From Flavisolibacter longurius (GTDB lineage Bacteria; Bacteroidota; Bacteroidia; Chitinophagales; Chitinophagaceae): 64,000 nt of DNA. This document shows positions 51,780 through 62,098 of the stretch, piece after piece; within the stretch, counting starts at the first letter, position 1, and each line of letters opens with the position of its first letter. Where the stretch lies: positions 1 to 64,000 of the forward strand of contig JABUMY010000020.1 of assembly GCA_013327885.1 (NCBI GenBank). The letters run 5' to 3'. Made by a program: the position numbers and the translations under genes. The notes beneath the pieces were generated by a model that did not search any database, had not been told where the DNA came from, and was given only the letters and a program-made list of their open reading frames with translations.

Positions 51780-52934
51780 ATGAAAAAGATACAAAAAACA
51801 TTGTTGCTGCTGCTGACAGCCTTTGCTGTGATCAGCGTTTACACGTCGTGTAAAAAAGAAGACCTTCCCAACGGGGGCGAACCACGCATTACGTATGTAA
51901 GGGTAACGGCGCCAGAATCCTCCGACTCGCTGTTGGTGGGTGCCGGCCAGGGTCAATTGATTGCCATCATGGGCGAGAACCTGCAGGATGCCGTAGAGGT
52001 TTGGTTCAACGATCAGAAGGCGGTACTGACACCTACTTATATCAGCAAAACCTCTATCCTGATCAGCGTACCCACAAGAATTCCTTCTACGGTTACCAAT
52101 AAACTCAAGATCGTCTTCAAAAACGGCAAAGAGCTGGAGCATGAATTTGAAGTGCAGATCAGCAAGCCTACCGTAAGCAGCATGCTCTCCGAGTTTGTGA
52201 ATGAAGGTGACGTAGCCGTTATCCGCGGTAATTATTTCTACGAGCCGCTGACGGTAACCTTCACCGGTGGCGTTACCGGTGAACTGGTAGAAGTAAAAGA
52301 CCAGGAGATCCAGGTACGTGTGCCGGCAGGCGCCCAACAGGGACCGATAATCGTAAAAACAAATTTTGGCGAAACAAAATCCAATTTCTGGTTTCGCGAT
52401 AACCGCAATGTTGTTATCAGCAGTGATCCGTATGAAGGCTGGTGGAATTCGGGTTACGTGGTGACCAACCCGGGCCAAAACGATCCGCCCAAGATCAATG
52501 GCAACTACATTCGTGTGACCAAGGTTCTTGGCGACTGGTCTTGGAACGAGATCGCCGGTGGCGATGCCGGTTCCATGCCCAACCACAGCAAGAATATCCC
52601 GGATGCAGCCATTCTGAAACCGGAGGACTACAACCTGAAATTTGAGGTGAATACCTTGAAGCCTTATAACAACAGTGTTATCCGAATTAATGTAGGCCTG
52701 TATGCACATGCAGAAGAAGACAATTCAAACTACCAGTGGAAGCCGCCGTATGATACAAAAGGGCAGTGGCAAACCGTGGTGATACCGTTTGACGAAGTGG
52801 TGGCCAGCTATGCCAAAAAGCCAAGGGTGAACCCCGCCGGTTACTGGACACGCCTGTTGATGCAGGGCCCCGGCGAACTGAATGCTGACATTGCCTTTGA
52901 CACCTTCCGCATTGTTCCAAAAGTGGATAAATAA
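51780..52934 (+). CDS. TIG-domain surface glycan-binding lipoprotein (SGBP-B type)
   Basis: A 384-residue lipoprotein; its lipobox is YTSC followed by KKEDLPNGGEPRI. Two Ig-like IPT/TIG domains follow (about 33-115, 118-203), carrying GQLIAIMGENLQDAVEVWFND and VAVIRGNYFYEPLTVTF. The C-terminal part of about 180 residues (YEGWWNSGYVVTNPGQ...GYWTRLLMQGPGELNADIAFDTFRI) is a beta-sandwich like the xyloglucan-binding SGBP-B domain. It is in the susCD operon, 36 bases after susD, and probably captures glycan at the cell surface. Confidence 0.85.
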   Translation: MKKIQKTLLLLLTAFAVISVYTSCKKEDLPNGGEPRITYVRVTAPESSDSLLVGAGQGQLIAIMGENLQDAVEVWFNDQKAVLTPTYISKTSILISVPTRIPSTVTNKLKIVFKNGKELEHEFEVQISKPTVSSMLSEFVNEGDVAVIRGNYFYEPLTVTFTGGVTGELVEVKDQEIQVRVPAGAQQGPIIVKTNFGETKSNFWFRDNRNVVISSDPYEGWWNSGYVVTNPGQNDPPKINGNYIRVTKVLGDWSWNEIAGGDAGSMPNHSKNIPDAAILKPEDYNLKFEVNTLKPYNNSVIRINVGLYAHAEEDNSNYQWKPPYDTKGQWQTVVIPFDEVVASYAKKPRVNPAGYWTRLLMQGPGELNADIAFDTFRIVPKVDK

Positions 52935-52961
52935 AATTCATTACGACTACAACTGAAAAGA

Positions 52962-54767
52962 ATGATCAAGCTAACGCATACAAAGCTGCTGTCTTTCCTT
53001 TGCCTGCTGCTGGCAGTCACGGTACTATCTTCCTGTAAAAAGGACAAGGATGAACGCACCAGCCAGATCCAGTTACTCAGCTATGGCCCAACAGGCGCCA
53101 TGCACGGCGATACCCTGCGCTTTTTTGGTACCAACCTCGATAAGGTAACGGAAGTGCATTTTACAGGGCCCAATGCCGTCGTAAAACAATCAGAATTTAA
53201 AAAGCAGGATTGGGAAGAACTGCTCCTGATCGTACCGGAATCGGCTGAAAGAGGCTATGTTACGCTGAAAACGCCACAGGGTGATATTGTCAGCAAAACA
53301 ATGCTCAACCTGAGTGTGGAATCAAGGGTAACACAGGTTTCGGGTCCTGCCCGCCCGGGAGAAACGGTTACCCTTACCGGTAATTTTTTGAACTGGGTAA
53401 AAAGCGTAACGTTCAACAAAGACCTGGTGGTTACCAACTTTGTCAGCCAGGAGATAAACAAACTGGTTGTGACCATTCCGGAAACTGCCCAAACCGGCCG
53501 CCTGGTATTAGCGTTTGGTGGTACCGATTCAAGCACATCGGAAACGGATACCTTGTGGGTGAAATTACCGGTGACGACCACGATGTCACCTGCCACGGTT
53601 AAGCCGGGAACTAACCTGACCATCACCGGTACAGACCTTGACCTGGCCAGGAAAGTGATATTTACAGGTGTGGCTACCCCTGTCACCACGTTTGTCAGCC
53701 AGTCTGCAACGCAAATCGTTGTAGCTGTTCCTATGACAGCAAAAAAAGGGAAGCTGATTCTGGAAGCGGCATCGGGTGTACAAACAACATCTGCGGCAGA
53801 CCTGGATATTGTTTTGCCCATGGCAACAGGCGTAACGCCGGCTTCTGTTAACCTGAATGGCGATGTTACCATCTCCGGTACCAATCTTGACCTGGTAAGA
53901 AAAGTGATCTTTTCAGGCGTAGCGGCACCCGTCACCACGTTTGTTAGCCAGTCGGCAACACAAATTGTAGTGAAAGCACCGGCAGGCGCCAGGAAAGGAA
54001 AGGTAACCCTGGAAGCGGCCTCCGGTGTGCAAACACAATCCACCGGTGAAATCAGCGTGGTGTTGCCAATGGTAACCTCATTTTCACCAAGCCCCGTAGA
54101 ACCCGGAACCAATTTGACCATCAATGGAACAAGGCTGGATATGGTTACTTCTGTTACCTTCCAAAACGCACCTGCGGTGAATAGCTTTGTCAGCAAGTCA
54201 GCTACGCAGATCGTGGTAAGAGTTCCAACAGGTGTGTTGAATGGAAGGGTCACCCTGGGCATCTCCAATCCAACAGATACAGTGCAGTCGGCACAAACGT
54301 TGGAAATAGCCGGTGCGGCGCCACCGCCAACCCTAGCTGTGCCCCTTTATCTTGATGAAGTGAAAAACTGGTCAGGCTGGAACGGCGGCTGGGGCGGTAC
54401 CAAAGTTATGGACAACACCGACCCAGTACGCGAAGGAACCAAATCCATAAAGATCACGTATAACACAGGCGGCGCTTATGGTTCGCCCTTTCAATTAGGA
54501 GCCGGTAACCTTAGCGTAGGCACCAATACAACTTTCAAGCTTTCCATATATGGTGCACCCGGTTCAAATGGAAAGACTATCCAGGTTAAGCTCAATGGTA
54601 ATTCCGGTCCCGGATTTCCGCTGACTGTTGTAGAAGGAAAATGGACAGACCACGTAATCCCTTTTACATCCTTGGGTAACGTTACTTCAATCACTGAAAT
54701 CTGGGTGCAGGATCAAACCAGCACCGGTGGTTATACGATCTATGTGGATGCGGTTGGATTAAACTAA
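52962..54767 (+). CDS. Multi-TIG surface lipoprotein with C-terminal binding domain
   Basis: A 601-residue lipoprotein (lipobox LSSC, then KKDKDERT) containing about five IPT/TIG Ig-like domains. Domains starting near residues 208, 287 and 370 are close copies of each other (VIFTGVATPVTTFVSQSATQIVV). The C-terminal domain (about 460-601, LYLDEVKNWSGWNGGWGG...YTIYVDAVGLN) is a jelly roll like carbohydrate-binding modules, rich in surface Trp. It extends a ligand-binding domain away from the cell. It is the last gene before the terminator at 54865. Confidence 0.82.
   Translation: MIKLTHTKLLSFLCLLLAVTVLSSCKKDKDERTSQIQLLSYGPTGAMHGDTLRFFGTNLDKVTEVHFTGPNAVVKQSEFKKQDWEELLLIVPESAERGYVTLKTPQGDIVSKTMLNLSVESRVTQVSGPARPGETVTLTGNFLNWVKSVTFNKDLVVTNFVSQEINKLVVTIPETAQTGRLVLAFGGTDSSTSETDTLWVKLPVTTTMSPATVKPGTNLTITGTDLDLARKVIFTGVATPVTTFVSQSATQIVVAVPMTAKKGKLILEAASGVQTTSAADLDIVLPMATGVTPASVNLNGDVTISGTNLDLVRKVIFSGVAAPVTTFVSQSATQIVVKAPAGARKGKVTLEAASGVQTQSTGEISVVLPMVTSFSPSPVEPGTNLTINGTRLDMVTSVTFQNAPAVNSFVSKSATQIVVRVPTGVLNGRVTLGISNPTDTVQSAQTLEIAGAAPPPTLAVPLYLDEVKNWSGWNGGWGGTKVMDNTDPVREGTKSIKITYNTGGAYGSPFQLGAGNLSVGTNTTFKLSIYGAPGSNGKTIQVKLNGNSGPGFPLTVVEGKWTDHVIPFTSLGNVTSITEIWVQDQTSTGGYTIYVDAVGLN
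53583..54068 (+). repeat. In-frame tandem duplication of TIG-domain coding DNA
   Basis: Two units of about 79-83 codons (53583-53819 and 53820-54068) encode nearly the same sequence, for example GVATPVTTFVSQSATQIVV and GVAAPVTTFVSQSATQIVV, followed by a more diverged third unit from 54069. This indicates recent duplication within the gene, lengthening the surface stalk. Confidence 0.75.
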
Positions 54768-54864
54768 TGCGTCACGCCGCCAAGGGAAAAATGGCCAAAA
54801 ATGGGAAGATACCTGGTGGTGTAGTCTTTATCGAAGAAGTTCTCTCCCATAGCAGCGATTACTA

Positions 54865-54902
54865 TACTGGTTCATTTCGAAAAGAAATGAACCAGTTTTT
54901 TT
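54865..54902 (+). terminator. Strong intrinsic terminator inside the mannan locus
   Basis: A 13-bp perfect stem (54865-54877 with 54883-54895), a five-base loop and a run of eight T's. It lies between the second TIG lipoprotein gene and the GH26 gene, so downstream enzymes either have their own promoter or are expressed by partial read-through. Confidence 0.9.
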
Positions 54903-54992
54903 AAAGGGCTGATTGTAGTAGATTGAGAGGCCTCAACAGGTAAATGACAACTACGTTTTAAAGGCGGTTTTCATTATTCAAACAAAGTGAGT

Positions 54993-56177
54993 ATGCAGAA
55001 AGCAGTGAGGCAATTACAAACTGGGATGTTGTTGCTGGTAATTTTTGGATTGGGTTGCACACAAAAATTGAGCGTGCCCACGTCACCAGATAATACAGCT
55101 AACCAAAGCATCCGGCTGGTTGACCAAAACGCCACAGCGGAAACAAAAGCTCTTTTTCACAACCTGATGCAACTCTCCCAGAACCACACTTTGTTTGGCC
55201 ACCAGCATGCCACCGAATACGGCCATGGCTGGTCGGGTGAGGAAGACCGCTCCGATGTTAAATCCGTTACCGGTTCGCACCCGGCGGTGATCGGTATTGA
55301 TGTGATGGGCTTTTCGGGCCAGCCAGAAAATGCCATTGAAAAAGAAAAAGAACGGCTGCGCAACGTGGCACAGGATCACTATAATCGTGGTGGCGTCATC
55401 ACCATTGCCTGGCATTTCAACAACCCGGTTTCTGCCGGTGGCTTTTACTGGAAAGATTCCGTGTCCAAACCGGCCGTGAAATACATTATTCCCGGCGGCG
55501 CAGCACACGATCAGTACAAACAGATCCTGCGCGGCATTGGCGACTGGGCCCAAACAACTAAGGGCAAAGACGGCAAGCCGGTGCCTATGATCTTTCGCCC
55601 TTTTCATGAATTTGACGGCGACTGGTTTTGGTGGGGTGCCCGACATGCTACCAAAGAAGAATTTATCAGCCTGTGGCGATTTACGGTTAGCTATCTCCGT
55701 GACAGCCTTGGCGTTCGCAACTTTTTGTATGCGTTTTCTCCCGATAACCGGTTTAACAGCGAAGCGGAATTTCTTGACCGGTATCCCGGCGATGCCTGGG
55801 TGGACATGGTAGGCATGGATAACTATGGCGACATGGGCCGCGATGGCCGCTACAACCTGGAAGCAGCTACCCGCAAGCTAAAGATCGTTTCGGACTATGC
55901 GATCAAGGCTAACAAACTGGCAGCGTTTACCGAAACGGGCCTGGAGTCCATCCCAAACCCGGCCTGGTGGAATGATGTGTTATTGAAGGTGATGAAAACG
56001 CCCGGCATGCGTCTATGCTATGTACTGGTTTGGCGCAACGACCAGCACAGTCCAACCCATTATTATGCGCCTTTTCCCGGTCACAGCAGTGTAGCCGATT
56101 TTCTGAAATTTTACAACGATCCTTATACCTTGTTTCTAACGGACTTGAAAAATATTTATCGTACTACCCGCCAGTAA
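54993..56177 (+). CDS. GH26 beta-mannanase lipoprotein
   Basis: A 394-residue GH26 enzyme from ATG 54993 (a GTG at 54987 is an alternative). The lipobox GLGC anchors it. The barrel shows TLFGHQHATEYG, HPAVIGIDVMGFSG, GGVITIAWHFNNPVSAGGFYWKD, general acid near residue 206 in FRPFHEFDGDWFWWG, nucleophile near residue 314 in FTETGLES, and VLVWRNDQHSPTHYYAPFPGH. It cleaves mannan, mostly releasing mannobiose. It is the first gene after the terminator, starting the transporter-phosphorylase run. Confidence 0.93.
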   Translation: MQKAVRQLQTGMLLLVIFGLGCTQKLSVPTSPDNTANQSIRLVDQNATAETKALFHNLMQLSQNHTLFGHQHATEYGHGWSGEEDRSDVKSVTGSHPAVIGIDVMGFSGQPENAIEKEKERLRNVAQDHYNRGGVITIAWHFNNPVSAGGFYWKDSVSKPAVKYIIPGGAAHDQYKQILRGIGDWAQTTKGKDGKPVPMIFRPFHEFDGDWFWWGARHATKEEFISLWRFTVSYLRDSLGVRNFLYAFSPDNRFNSEAEFLDRYPGDAWVDMVGMDNYGDMGRDGRYNLEAATRKLKIVSDYAIKANKLAAFTETGLESIPNPAWWNDVLLKVMKTPGMRLCYVLVWRNDQHSPTHYYAPFPGHSSVADFLKFYNDPYTLFLTDLKNIYRTTRQ

Positions 56178-56203
56178 AAAAAAGCAATCTTTACACCAGC
56201 CGC

Positions 56204-58093
56204 ATGCGCTTACACCTTATCGATATTGCGTTTATTGTTTTGTACCTCGTCATGATGGTGATGATTGGCTGGTACTATCGCAAAAAGGCAAGGCTCAACA
56301 AAGAAAGCTACCTGCTTGGCGGCAAAAAGCTTCCCTGGTACATGCTGGGGCTCAGCGATGCTTCCGACATGTTCGACATCAGCGGCACCATGTGGATGGT
56401 GGCTCTTTGTTTTGTGTATGGGTTTAAAAGCATCTGGATACCCTGGCTTTGGCCTGTGTTCAATCAGGTATTTAACATGATGTACCTGAGCAAGTGGTTG
56501 CGTCGCTCCAATGCCAACACAGGTGCGGAGTGGCTGGCCACACGGTTTGGCCTCAGCGGTAAAGGTGTGAAAGCCTCGCACAACGTGGTGGTGGCTTTTG
56601 CGCTTATCGGTTGCCTTGGTTTTTTGGCTTATGGCTTTGTTGGTCTTGGTAAGTTCATCGAGATTTTTGTGCCCTGGAACTTAGTGCAGCCCTACGTGCC
56701 GTTTACGGTTTCGCCGGAATACGTAGCCCATTTCTACGGCATCGTGTTTACGCTGTTTGCCATGTTCTATTCCATCCTTGGCGGCATGCACAGCATTGTG
56801 GTGGGCGACTTTATCAAGTACACCATCATGACCATTGGTTGCATTGCCATTGGTGTCATTGCCTTTATCAATGTGCAGGGAAAAACCTTAAGTGTACCCA
56901 CCAACTGGGCCGATCCTTTTTTTGGCTGGAACCTGGATCTCGACTGGTCGGGTATCCTGGCCGATGTCAACACAAAAATTGAAGAAGACAGCTTTAGTCC
57001 CTGGGGCTTTTTCTTTATGATGATGTTGTTCAAAGGCGCACTGGCCTCTTTTGCCGGACCGGCGCCCAACTACGACATGCAAAAAATTCTTTCCACCCGT
57101 TCGCCGAAAGAAGCGTCTAAAATGACAGGTTTTGTTTCCATTATCCTGCTGCCCATTCGCTATACAATGGTGATTGGGTTGACCGTCATGTCGCTGCTTT
57201 ATTTTGACCAGTTGAACCTTTCCAATGGTGCCGGCGGCACCGACTTCGAACGCATTCTTCCCGCAGCCGTCAATGCTTTTTTCCCGGTTGGAATTTTGGG
57301 TCTTGTCTTAACCGGTTTGCTGGGTGCATTTATGGGAACCTTTTCGGGAACACTCAATGCGGCGCAGGCCTACATCGTGAATGATATCTACCTCAAATAC
57401 GTAAATCCCCGGGCTTCTACCCGAAGGGTAATGGCCATGAATTACATCGTGGGTGTGATGGTGGTAGCCGTTGGCGTGGTGCTTGGTTTTTTTGCCCGTG
57501 ATGTCAACAGCATTTTGCAATGGATCGTTGGCGCTTTGTACGGTGGCTACATTGCCGCCAACATGCTCAAATGGTACTGGTGGCGATTTAATGCCAATGG
57601 TTTTTTCTGGGGTATGATGGCGGGCATTGCAGCGGCCCTGGTCTTTCCGTTTATTTTCACTGGCTTGCCCTTGTATAACTGGCCCCTCCTGTTTTTGATT
57701 TCGGTGATCGGATGCCTCGTTGGTACGTATACGGCACCGCCAACCGATTGGGCCGTGCTGAAAACGTTTTACAAAACAGTGCGTCCCTGGGGTTTTTGGG
57801 AGCCTGTTAAAAAAGAAGTGATGAGGGAAGACCCTTCCTTTCAACCGAACCGGCGTTTCCGGCTCGATATGTTCAACGTGGTGCTGGGAATCATTGCCCA
57901 GTGCTGCCTCACCATCCTGCCCATGTACCTGGTGTTGTGGATGAAATTGCCGCTCCTTGTCACCGTCCTGGTTTTACTCCTCATCATCCTGGTATTGAAA
58001 AAAACCTGGTGGAACCGCCTCGACGAAGGCGAAGATATTTCGACTATCCAGCCGCAAGGCGATAAAAAACGAGAACATGAATACAGCATTTGA
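56204..58093 (+). CDS. Sodium:solute symporter, probable mannobiose transporter
   Basis: A 629-residue SSS-family protein, starting at ATG 56204. The long upstream extension of the frame lies within the GH26 gene and is rejected. It has about 14 membrane helices, with motifs [41 protein letters not shown], and [26 protein letters not shown]. The C-terminus is a charged tail. In mannan loci such transporters carry mannobiose into the cytoplasm for the epimerase and phosphorylase encoded next; its 3' end overlaps GH130 by 17 bases. Confidence 0.9.
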   Translation: MRLHLIDIAFIVLYLVMMVMIGWYYRKKARLNKESYLLGGKKLPWYMLGLSDASDMFDISGTMWMVALCFVYGFKSIWIPWLWPVFNQVFNMMYLSKWLRRSNANTGAEWLATRFGLSGKGVKASHNVVVAFALIGCLGFLAYGFVGLGKFIEIFVPWNLVQPYVPFTVSPEYVAHFYGIVFTLFAMFYSILGGMHSIVVGDFIKYTIMTIGCIAIGVIAFINVQGKTLSVPTNWADPFFGWNLDLDWSGILADVNTKIEEDSFSPWGFFFMMMLFKGALASFAGPAPNYDMQKILSTRSPKEASKMTGFVSIILLPIRYTMVIGLTVMSLLYFDQLNLSNGAGGTDFERILPAAVNAFFPVGILGLVLTGLLGAFMGTFSGTLNAAQAYIVNDIYLKYVNPRASTRRVMAMNYIVGVMVVAVGVVLGFFARDVNSILQWIVGALYGGYIAANMLKWYWWRFNANGFFWGMMAGIAAALVFPFIFTGLPLYNWPLLFLISVIGCLVGTYTAPPTDWAVLKTFYKTVRPWGFWEPVKKEVMREDPSFQPNRRFRLDMFNVVLGIIAQCCLTILPMYLVLWMKLPLLVTVLVLLLIILVLKKTWWNRLDEGEDISTIQPQGDKKREHEYSI

Positions 58094-59297
58094 CAAACGG
58101 CTGGCGGCGTTGCAAGCCGCGAGGGAAACATTGCTAACGCAAAAGAATACAAAGGAAACGTTGGGCAATGGTGTGTATGACCGGTATCAACATCCCGTAC
58201 TGACCGCACAGCATGTACCCCTTTTCTGGCAGTATGATCTTGACCGGCAAACCAACCCGCACCTGATGGAGCGCTTTGGTATCAATGCCACCTTCAATGC
58301 CGGTGCCATCAAGCTGAATGACAATTATTATCTAGTGGCAAGAGTGGAAGGCGCCGACCGCAAATCGTTTTTTGCCGTGGCCGAAAGTCCGAACGGCATC
58401 GACAACTTTCGCTTTTGGGATTACCCCGTGCAATTGCCGGCGGCTGATGAGCCGGATACCAACGTGTACGACATGCGCCTGGTGCAGCACGAAGACGGCT
58501 GGATCTACGGGCTTTTTTGCACCGAGCGAAAAGACCCGGCAGCACCCCTTGGCGATGAATCATCGGCCATTGCCCAATGCGGTATTGCTCGCACCAGGGA
58601 CCTCCTCCATTGGGAACGGCTGGCTGACCTGAAAACGCCTTCGCCGCAACAGCGCAACGTGGTGCTGCACCCCGAATTTGTGCAGGGCAAATACGCCTTT
58701 TATACCCGTCCGCAGGATGGCTTTATCAATACCGGAAAGGGCGGCGGCATCGGCTTTGGCCTCAGCGCCTGTATCGAATGTGCCGTGGTTGACGAAGAGA
58801 TCGTCATCGACCCCAAGCAATACCATACCGTGTACGAAGCCAAGAATGGCCTGGGGCCGGCACCTCTCAAAACAAGCAAGGGTTGGCTGCACGTGGCACA
58901 CGGTGTACGGAATACGGCTGCGGGTCTCCGTTATACGCTCTATCTTTTTATGACCGACCTGCAGGATCCCACGAAAGTGATCTACAAACCGGCGGGTTAT
59001 TTTATGGCGCCGGAAGGAGAGGAGAGGGTTGGCGATGTGTCGAATGTGCTCTTTAGCAATGGCTGGATCGCTGACGACGACGGAACGGTTTTCATTTATT
59101 ATGCTTCGTCGGATACCCGCATGCACGTGGCCACATCAACGGTGGAAAAGCTGCTGGACTATTGCATGAACACGGCCGCAGACGGGCTTACCTCTGCCGC
59201 TTCCGTGCAAACGTTAACCGGCATTATTGCAAAGAACAAAGCCATAACAGGCCTTCTTCCCCAAACAGCAAAAATGTCTTCGGCAAATGCTGGATAA
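58077..59297 (+). CDS. GH130 4-O-beta-D-mannosyl-D-glucose phosphorylase
   Basis: A 406-residue five-bladed propeller enzyme that phosphorolyses mannosyl-glucose to mannose 1-phosphate and glucose. No signal peptide is present. Family segments: [47 protein letters not shown], the catalytic-acid region [46 protein letters not shown] and [21 protein letters not shown]. This matches the mannosyl-glucose type of GH130. It is translationally overlapped with the symporter and followed by the epimerase, which makes its substrate. Confidence 0.93.
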   Translation: MNTAFDKRLAALQAARETLLTQKNTKETLGNGVYDRYQHPVLTAQHVPLFWQYDLDRQTNPHLMERFGINATFNAGAIKLNDNYYLVARVEGADRKSFFAVAESPNGIDNFRFWDYPVQLPAADEPDTNVYDMRLVQHEDGWIYGLFCTERKDPAAPLGDESSAIAQCGIARTRDLLHWERLADLKTPSPQQRNVVLHPEFVQGKYAFYTRPQDGFINTGKGGGIGFGLSACIECAVVDEEIVIDPKQYHTVYEAKNGLGPAPLKTSKGWLHVAHGVRNTAAGLRYTLYLFMTDLQDPTKVIYKPAGYFMAPEGEERVGDVSNVLFSNGWIADDDGTVFIYYASSDTRMHVATSTVEKLLDYCMNTAADGLTSAASVQTLTGIIAKNKAITGLLPQTAKMSSANAG

Positions 59298-59338
59298 AAT
59301 CGTAAAAGGATCGCTTTTCAATCTCCTTTTAAACAGGC

Positions 59339-60535
59339 ATGGAAAATAACTTGCTACAATACAGGGAAGAAGTCACAAATGAGTTGCACAACATCCTTGC
59401 CTACTGGATAAAGCATACGCCTGACAATGCCAACGGCGGCTTTGTCGGGCGGATCGATCATGACGGCACCATTCATGCCGATGCACCCAAAGGTTCGGTG
59501 CTCAACAGCCGCATCCTGTGGAGCTTTTCAGCGGCGTATAACCTGACTGGCAATAACGAATACCTGGCCACCGCCGAAAGAGCATTTGACTACCTGCTGC
59601 ATCATTTTTTCGATCCCAATTTTGGCGGTGTGTACTGGACGGTTGATGCGTCCGGCAAGCCACTCGATACCAAAAAGCAGATCTATGCGCTTGCCTTCGC
59701 CATTTATGGTGCCAGCGAATATTTTTTGGCTGCCAAAGACGAAAGGGCGAAGGCGCTGGCGCAACAACTTTATTACGACATTGTAAAGTATAGCTACGAT
59801 GTAAAGCATGGCGGTTATCTCGAGGCCTTGTCGCAAAACTGGCAGGAGCTGGATGACCTGCGGTTAAGCGCCAAAGACGCCAACGAAAAAAAATCCATGA
59901 ATACGCACCTCCATGTACTGGAAGCGTTTACCAATCTTTACCGCATTTGGCCGGATGAAGATTTAAAAGAACGCATCGAAGAACTGGTGACTTTGTTCCT
60001 TGATCGCATCATGGGTGAAGACAATCACCTCATTTTATTTTTCAGCGATCGCTGGGAACCTCGCTCCCGCATCATCTCTTATGGCCATGATATTGAGGCT
60101 GCCTGGCTGGTGCAGGAAGCCGCTGCATTGGTGGGCAATGAAACACTTCTTTCACAGGTGAAAGAAAAATCAGTTGCCGTGGCAAAAGCTGCGGCCGAAG
60201 GCCTGGATAGTGATGGCGGTCTTTGGTATGAACACGACCGGGCAACGGGTCATACGGTTCGTGAGAAACACTGGTGGCCGCAGGCGGAAGCCATGGTTGG
60301 TTTTCTCCACGCCTGGCAGGAAAGTGGCGATGAGAACTTCCTGCAACAGTCCTGGCAAAGCTGGAACTTTAGTAAAGCTCACCTCCTGGATAAAGAAGAG
60401 GGTGAATGGGTGTGGGGCGTGAAAGAAGATTATTCGGTGATGACCGAAGAGGACAAAGTGGGTCTTTGGAAATGTCCTTACCATAACAGCCGCGCCTGTA
60501 TGGAAGTGATCAGGCGTATTTCAGCAAGGCCGTAG
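59339..60535 (+). CDS. Mannobiose/cellobiose 2-epimerase (AGE family)
   Basis: A 398-residue cytoplasmic (alpha/alpha)6-barrel epimerase converting beta-1,4-mannobiose to mannosyl-glucose. The segments NANGGFVGRIDHDGTIH, GSVLNSRILWSFSAAY, NFGGVYWTVDASGKPLDTKKQIYALAFAIYGASEY, ISYGHDIEAAWLVQEAAAL (catalytic His), KHWWPQAEAMVGF and GLWKCPYHNSRACMEV are typical. No signal peptide, unlike the paralogue at 44259. Its place after GH130 is the standard mannan-catabolism pair. Confidence 0.93.
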   Translation: MENNLLQYREEVTNELHNILAYWIKHTPDNANGGFVGRIDHDGTIHADAPKGSVLNSRILWSFSAAYNLTGNNEYLATAERAFDYLLHHFFDPNFGGVYWTVDASGKPLDTKKQIYALAFAIYGASEYFLAAKDERAKALAQQLYYDIVKYSYDVKHGGYLEALSQNWQELDDLRLSAKDANEKKSMNTHLHVLEAFTNLYRIWPDEDLKERIEELVTLFLDRIMGEDNHLILFFSDRWEPRSRIISYGHDIEAAWLVQEAAALVGNETLLSQVKEKSVAVAKAAAEGLDSDGGLWYEHDRATGHTVREKHWWPQAEAMVGFLHAWQESGDENFLQQSWQSWNFSKAHLLDKEEGEWVWGVKEDYSVMTEEDKVGLWKCPYHNSRACMEVIRRISARP

Positions 60536-60576
60536 CCGCAACAGGACAATAGCCGGCAACCATTAAAATCAAGCAT

Positions 60577-62088
60577 ATGAAAAGTTCTTTTCGCGACAAC
60601 GCTTTGACTTTTCTTTTCCTGAGCAGCCTTCCGTTTATGACGGCGGCGCAAGGCAATGGCATCTTCGAAGACCGGGCTGATATCGGGCCTGTCCTGCACA
60701 AAGGCGGCCTGGTGTACAACAAAAGCAGCGGTGAATACCTTGTTTCCGGCTCCGGCGCCAACATCTGGGCAGCTGCGGACGAAGCCCATTTTGTGTGGCG
60801 AAAACTAAAGGGCAATTTCATTTTGCAGGCAAGGGCAAAATTTATCGGCGCCGGCGTTGACCCGCACCGAAAGCTGGGCTGGATGATCAGGCAATCCCTG
60901 GCAACCGACGCGGCAACGGTGATTGCGGCCGTTCATGGCGATGGACTGGCTTCGCTGCAATACCGGAAAGAGACCGGTACAGCCATTGCAGAGACAAAGT
61001 TTGCAACCACGGCGCCGGATGTCGTTCAGCTTGAACGGAGGGGCAACCAATTCATCATGTCCGTTGCCCGGTCCGGTGAGCTTTTTTCCGTACAAGAGGT
61101 GCAGGATATTGATTTGGGTGACGAGCTATACGTGGGTTTGTATGTATGTGCCCATAACAAGGACGTGGTGGAAAAAGCCATTTTCGATAACGTACGCATT
61201 GTGGTGCCGGCAAGGGAAGGCTTGGTGCAATACCGCGAATTCCTCGGCAGCAACATCGAACTGTTTGAGATGGCGACCGGTAAGCGACGCGTTGTTTACA
61301 GCGAGCCTTTCTCCCTGCAGGCACCCAACTGGATGCTGGACGGCAAGTCGCTTCTTTACAACAAAAACGGCCGGATCTTTCAATTGGACCTGGCCAGTAA
61401 AAAGGTTTCAGAACTCAATACGGGTGCGGTACAGAATAACAACAACGACCATGTCATTTCCTTCGATGGAAAAATGCTGGGATTGAGTGCCACCAGCCCG
61501 GATAAAAAATACAATTCTGTTGTGTACACGGTGCCCATCACGGGTGGCGATCCAAAACAGGTAACACCTGTCGGACCTTCTTATTTACACGGCTGGTCGC
61601 CGGACGGCAGGTGGCTGACGTATACGGCCCAAAGGAATGGCGATTTTGACATCTATAAAATTCCTTCGGAGGGCGGCGAGGAAGTGCGCCTCACTACCGC
61701 ACCGGGGCTGGATGATGGCCCGGAATACAGCCCGGACGGCGCCTATATTTATTTTAATTCGACGCGGAGCGGCCGCATGCAACTCTGGCGCATGAAGCCT
61801 GACGGTACAGCACAAACGCAAATCACAAATGATACGCTGAACAACTGGTTCCCGCATCCTTCACCAGACGGAAAGTGGCTTTTGTTTCTAAGCTTTCAAG
61901 CTGATGTAAAGCCAGACGAGCATCCTTTTTACAAACAGGTCTACCTGCGCATGATGCCGATGGAAGGCGGTGAGCCCAAAGTCCTGGCTTACCTCTATGG
62001 CGGCCAGGGTACCATCAATACGCCATCCTGGTCGCCCGACAGTAAACAATTTGCCTTTGTATCCAACTCCGGTTTATTGCTGGAATAA
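60577..62088 (+). CDS. Exported TolB-like beta-propeller protein
   Basis: A 503-residue protein with a signal peptide (PFMTAAQG, about residue 25). Residues 28-210 resemble a concanavalin-like domain (FILQARAKFIGAGVDPHRKLGWMIRQS, YVGLYVCAHNKDVVEKAIFDNVRI). Residues 215-500 form TolB/PD40 propeller blades, with repeats GWSPDGRWLTYTAQRNGDFDIYKIPSEGGEE and EYSPDGAYIYFNSTRSGRMQLWRMKPDGT. No catalytic residues are recognised. Its operon position suggests binding or processing of glucomannan in the periplasm, but the role is unknown. Confidence 0.78.
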   Translation: MKSSFRDNALTFLFLSSLPFMTAAQGNGIFEDRADIGPVLHKGGLVYNKSSGEYLVSGSGANIWAAADEAHFVWRKLKGNFILQARAKFIGAGVDPHRKLGWMIRQSLATDAATVIAAVHGDGLASLQYRKETGTAIAETKFATTAPDVVQLERRGNQFIMSVARSGELFSVQEVQDIDLGDELYVGLYVCAHNKDVVEKAIFDNVRIVVPAREGLVQYREFLGSNIELFEMATGKRRVVYSEPFSLQAPNWMLDGKSLLYNKNGRIFQLDLASKKVSELNTGAVQNNNNDHVISFDGKMLGLSATSPDKKYNSVVYTVPITGGDPKQVTPVGPSYLHGWSPDGRWLTYTAQRNGDFDIYKIPSEGGEEVRLTTAPGLDDGPEYSPDGAYIYFNSTRSGRMQLWRMKPDGTAQTQITNDTLNNWFPHPSPDGKWLLFLSFQADVKPDEHPFYKQVYLRMMPMEGGEPKVLAYLYGGQGTINTPSWSPDSKQFAFVSNSGLLLE

Positions 62089-62098
62089 AAAATAAGAA

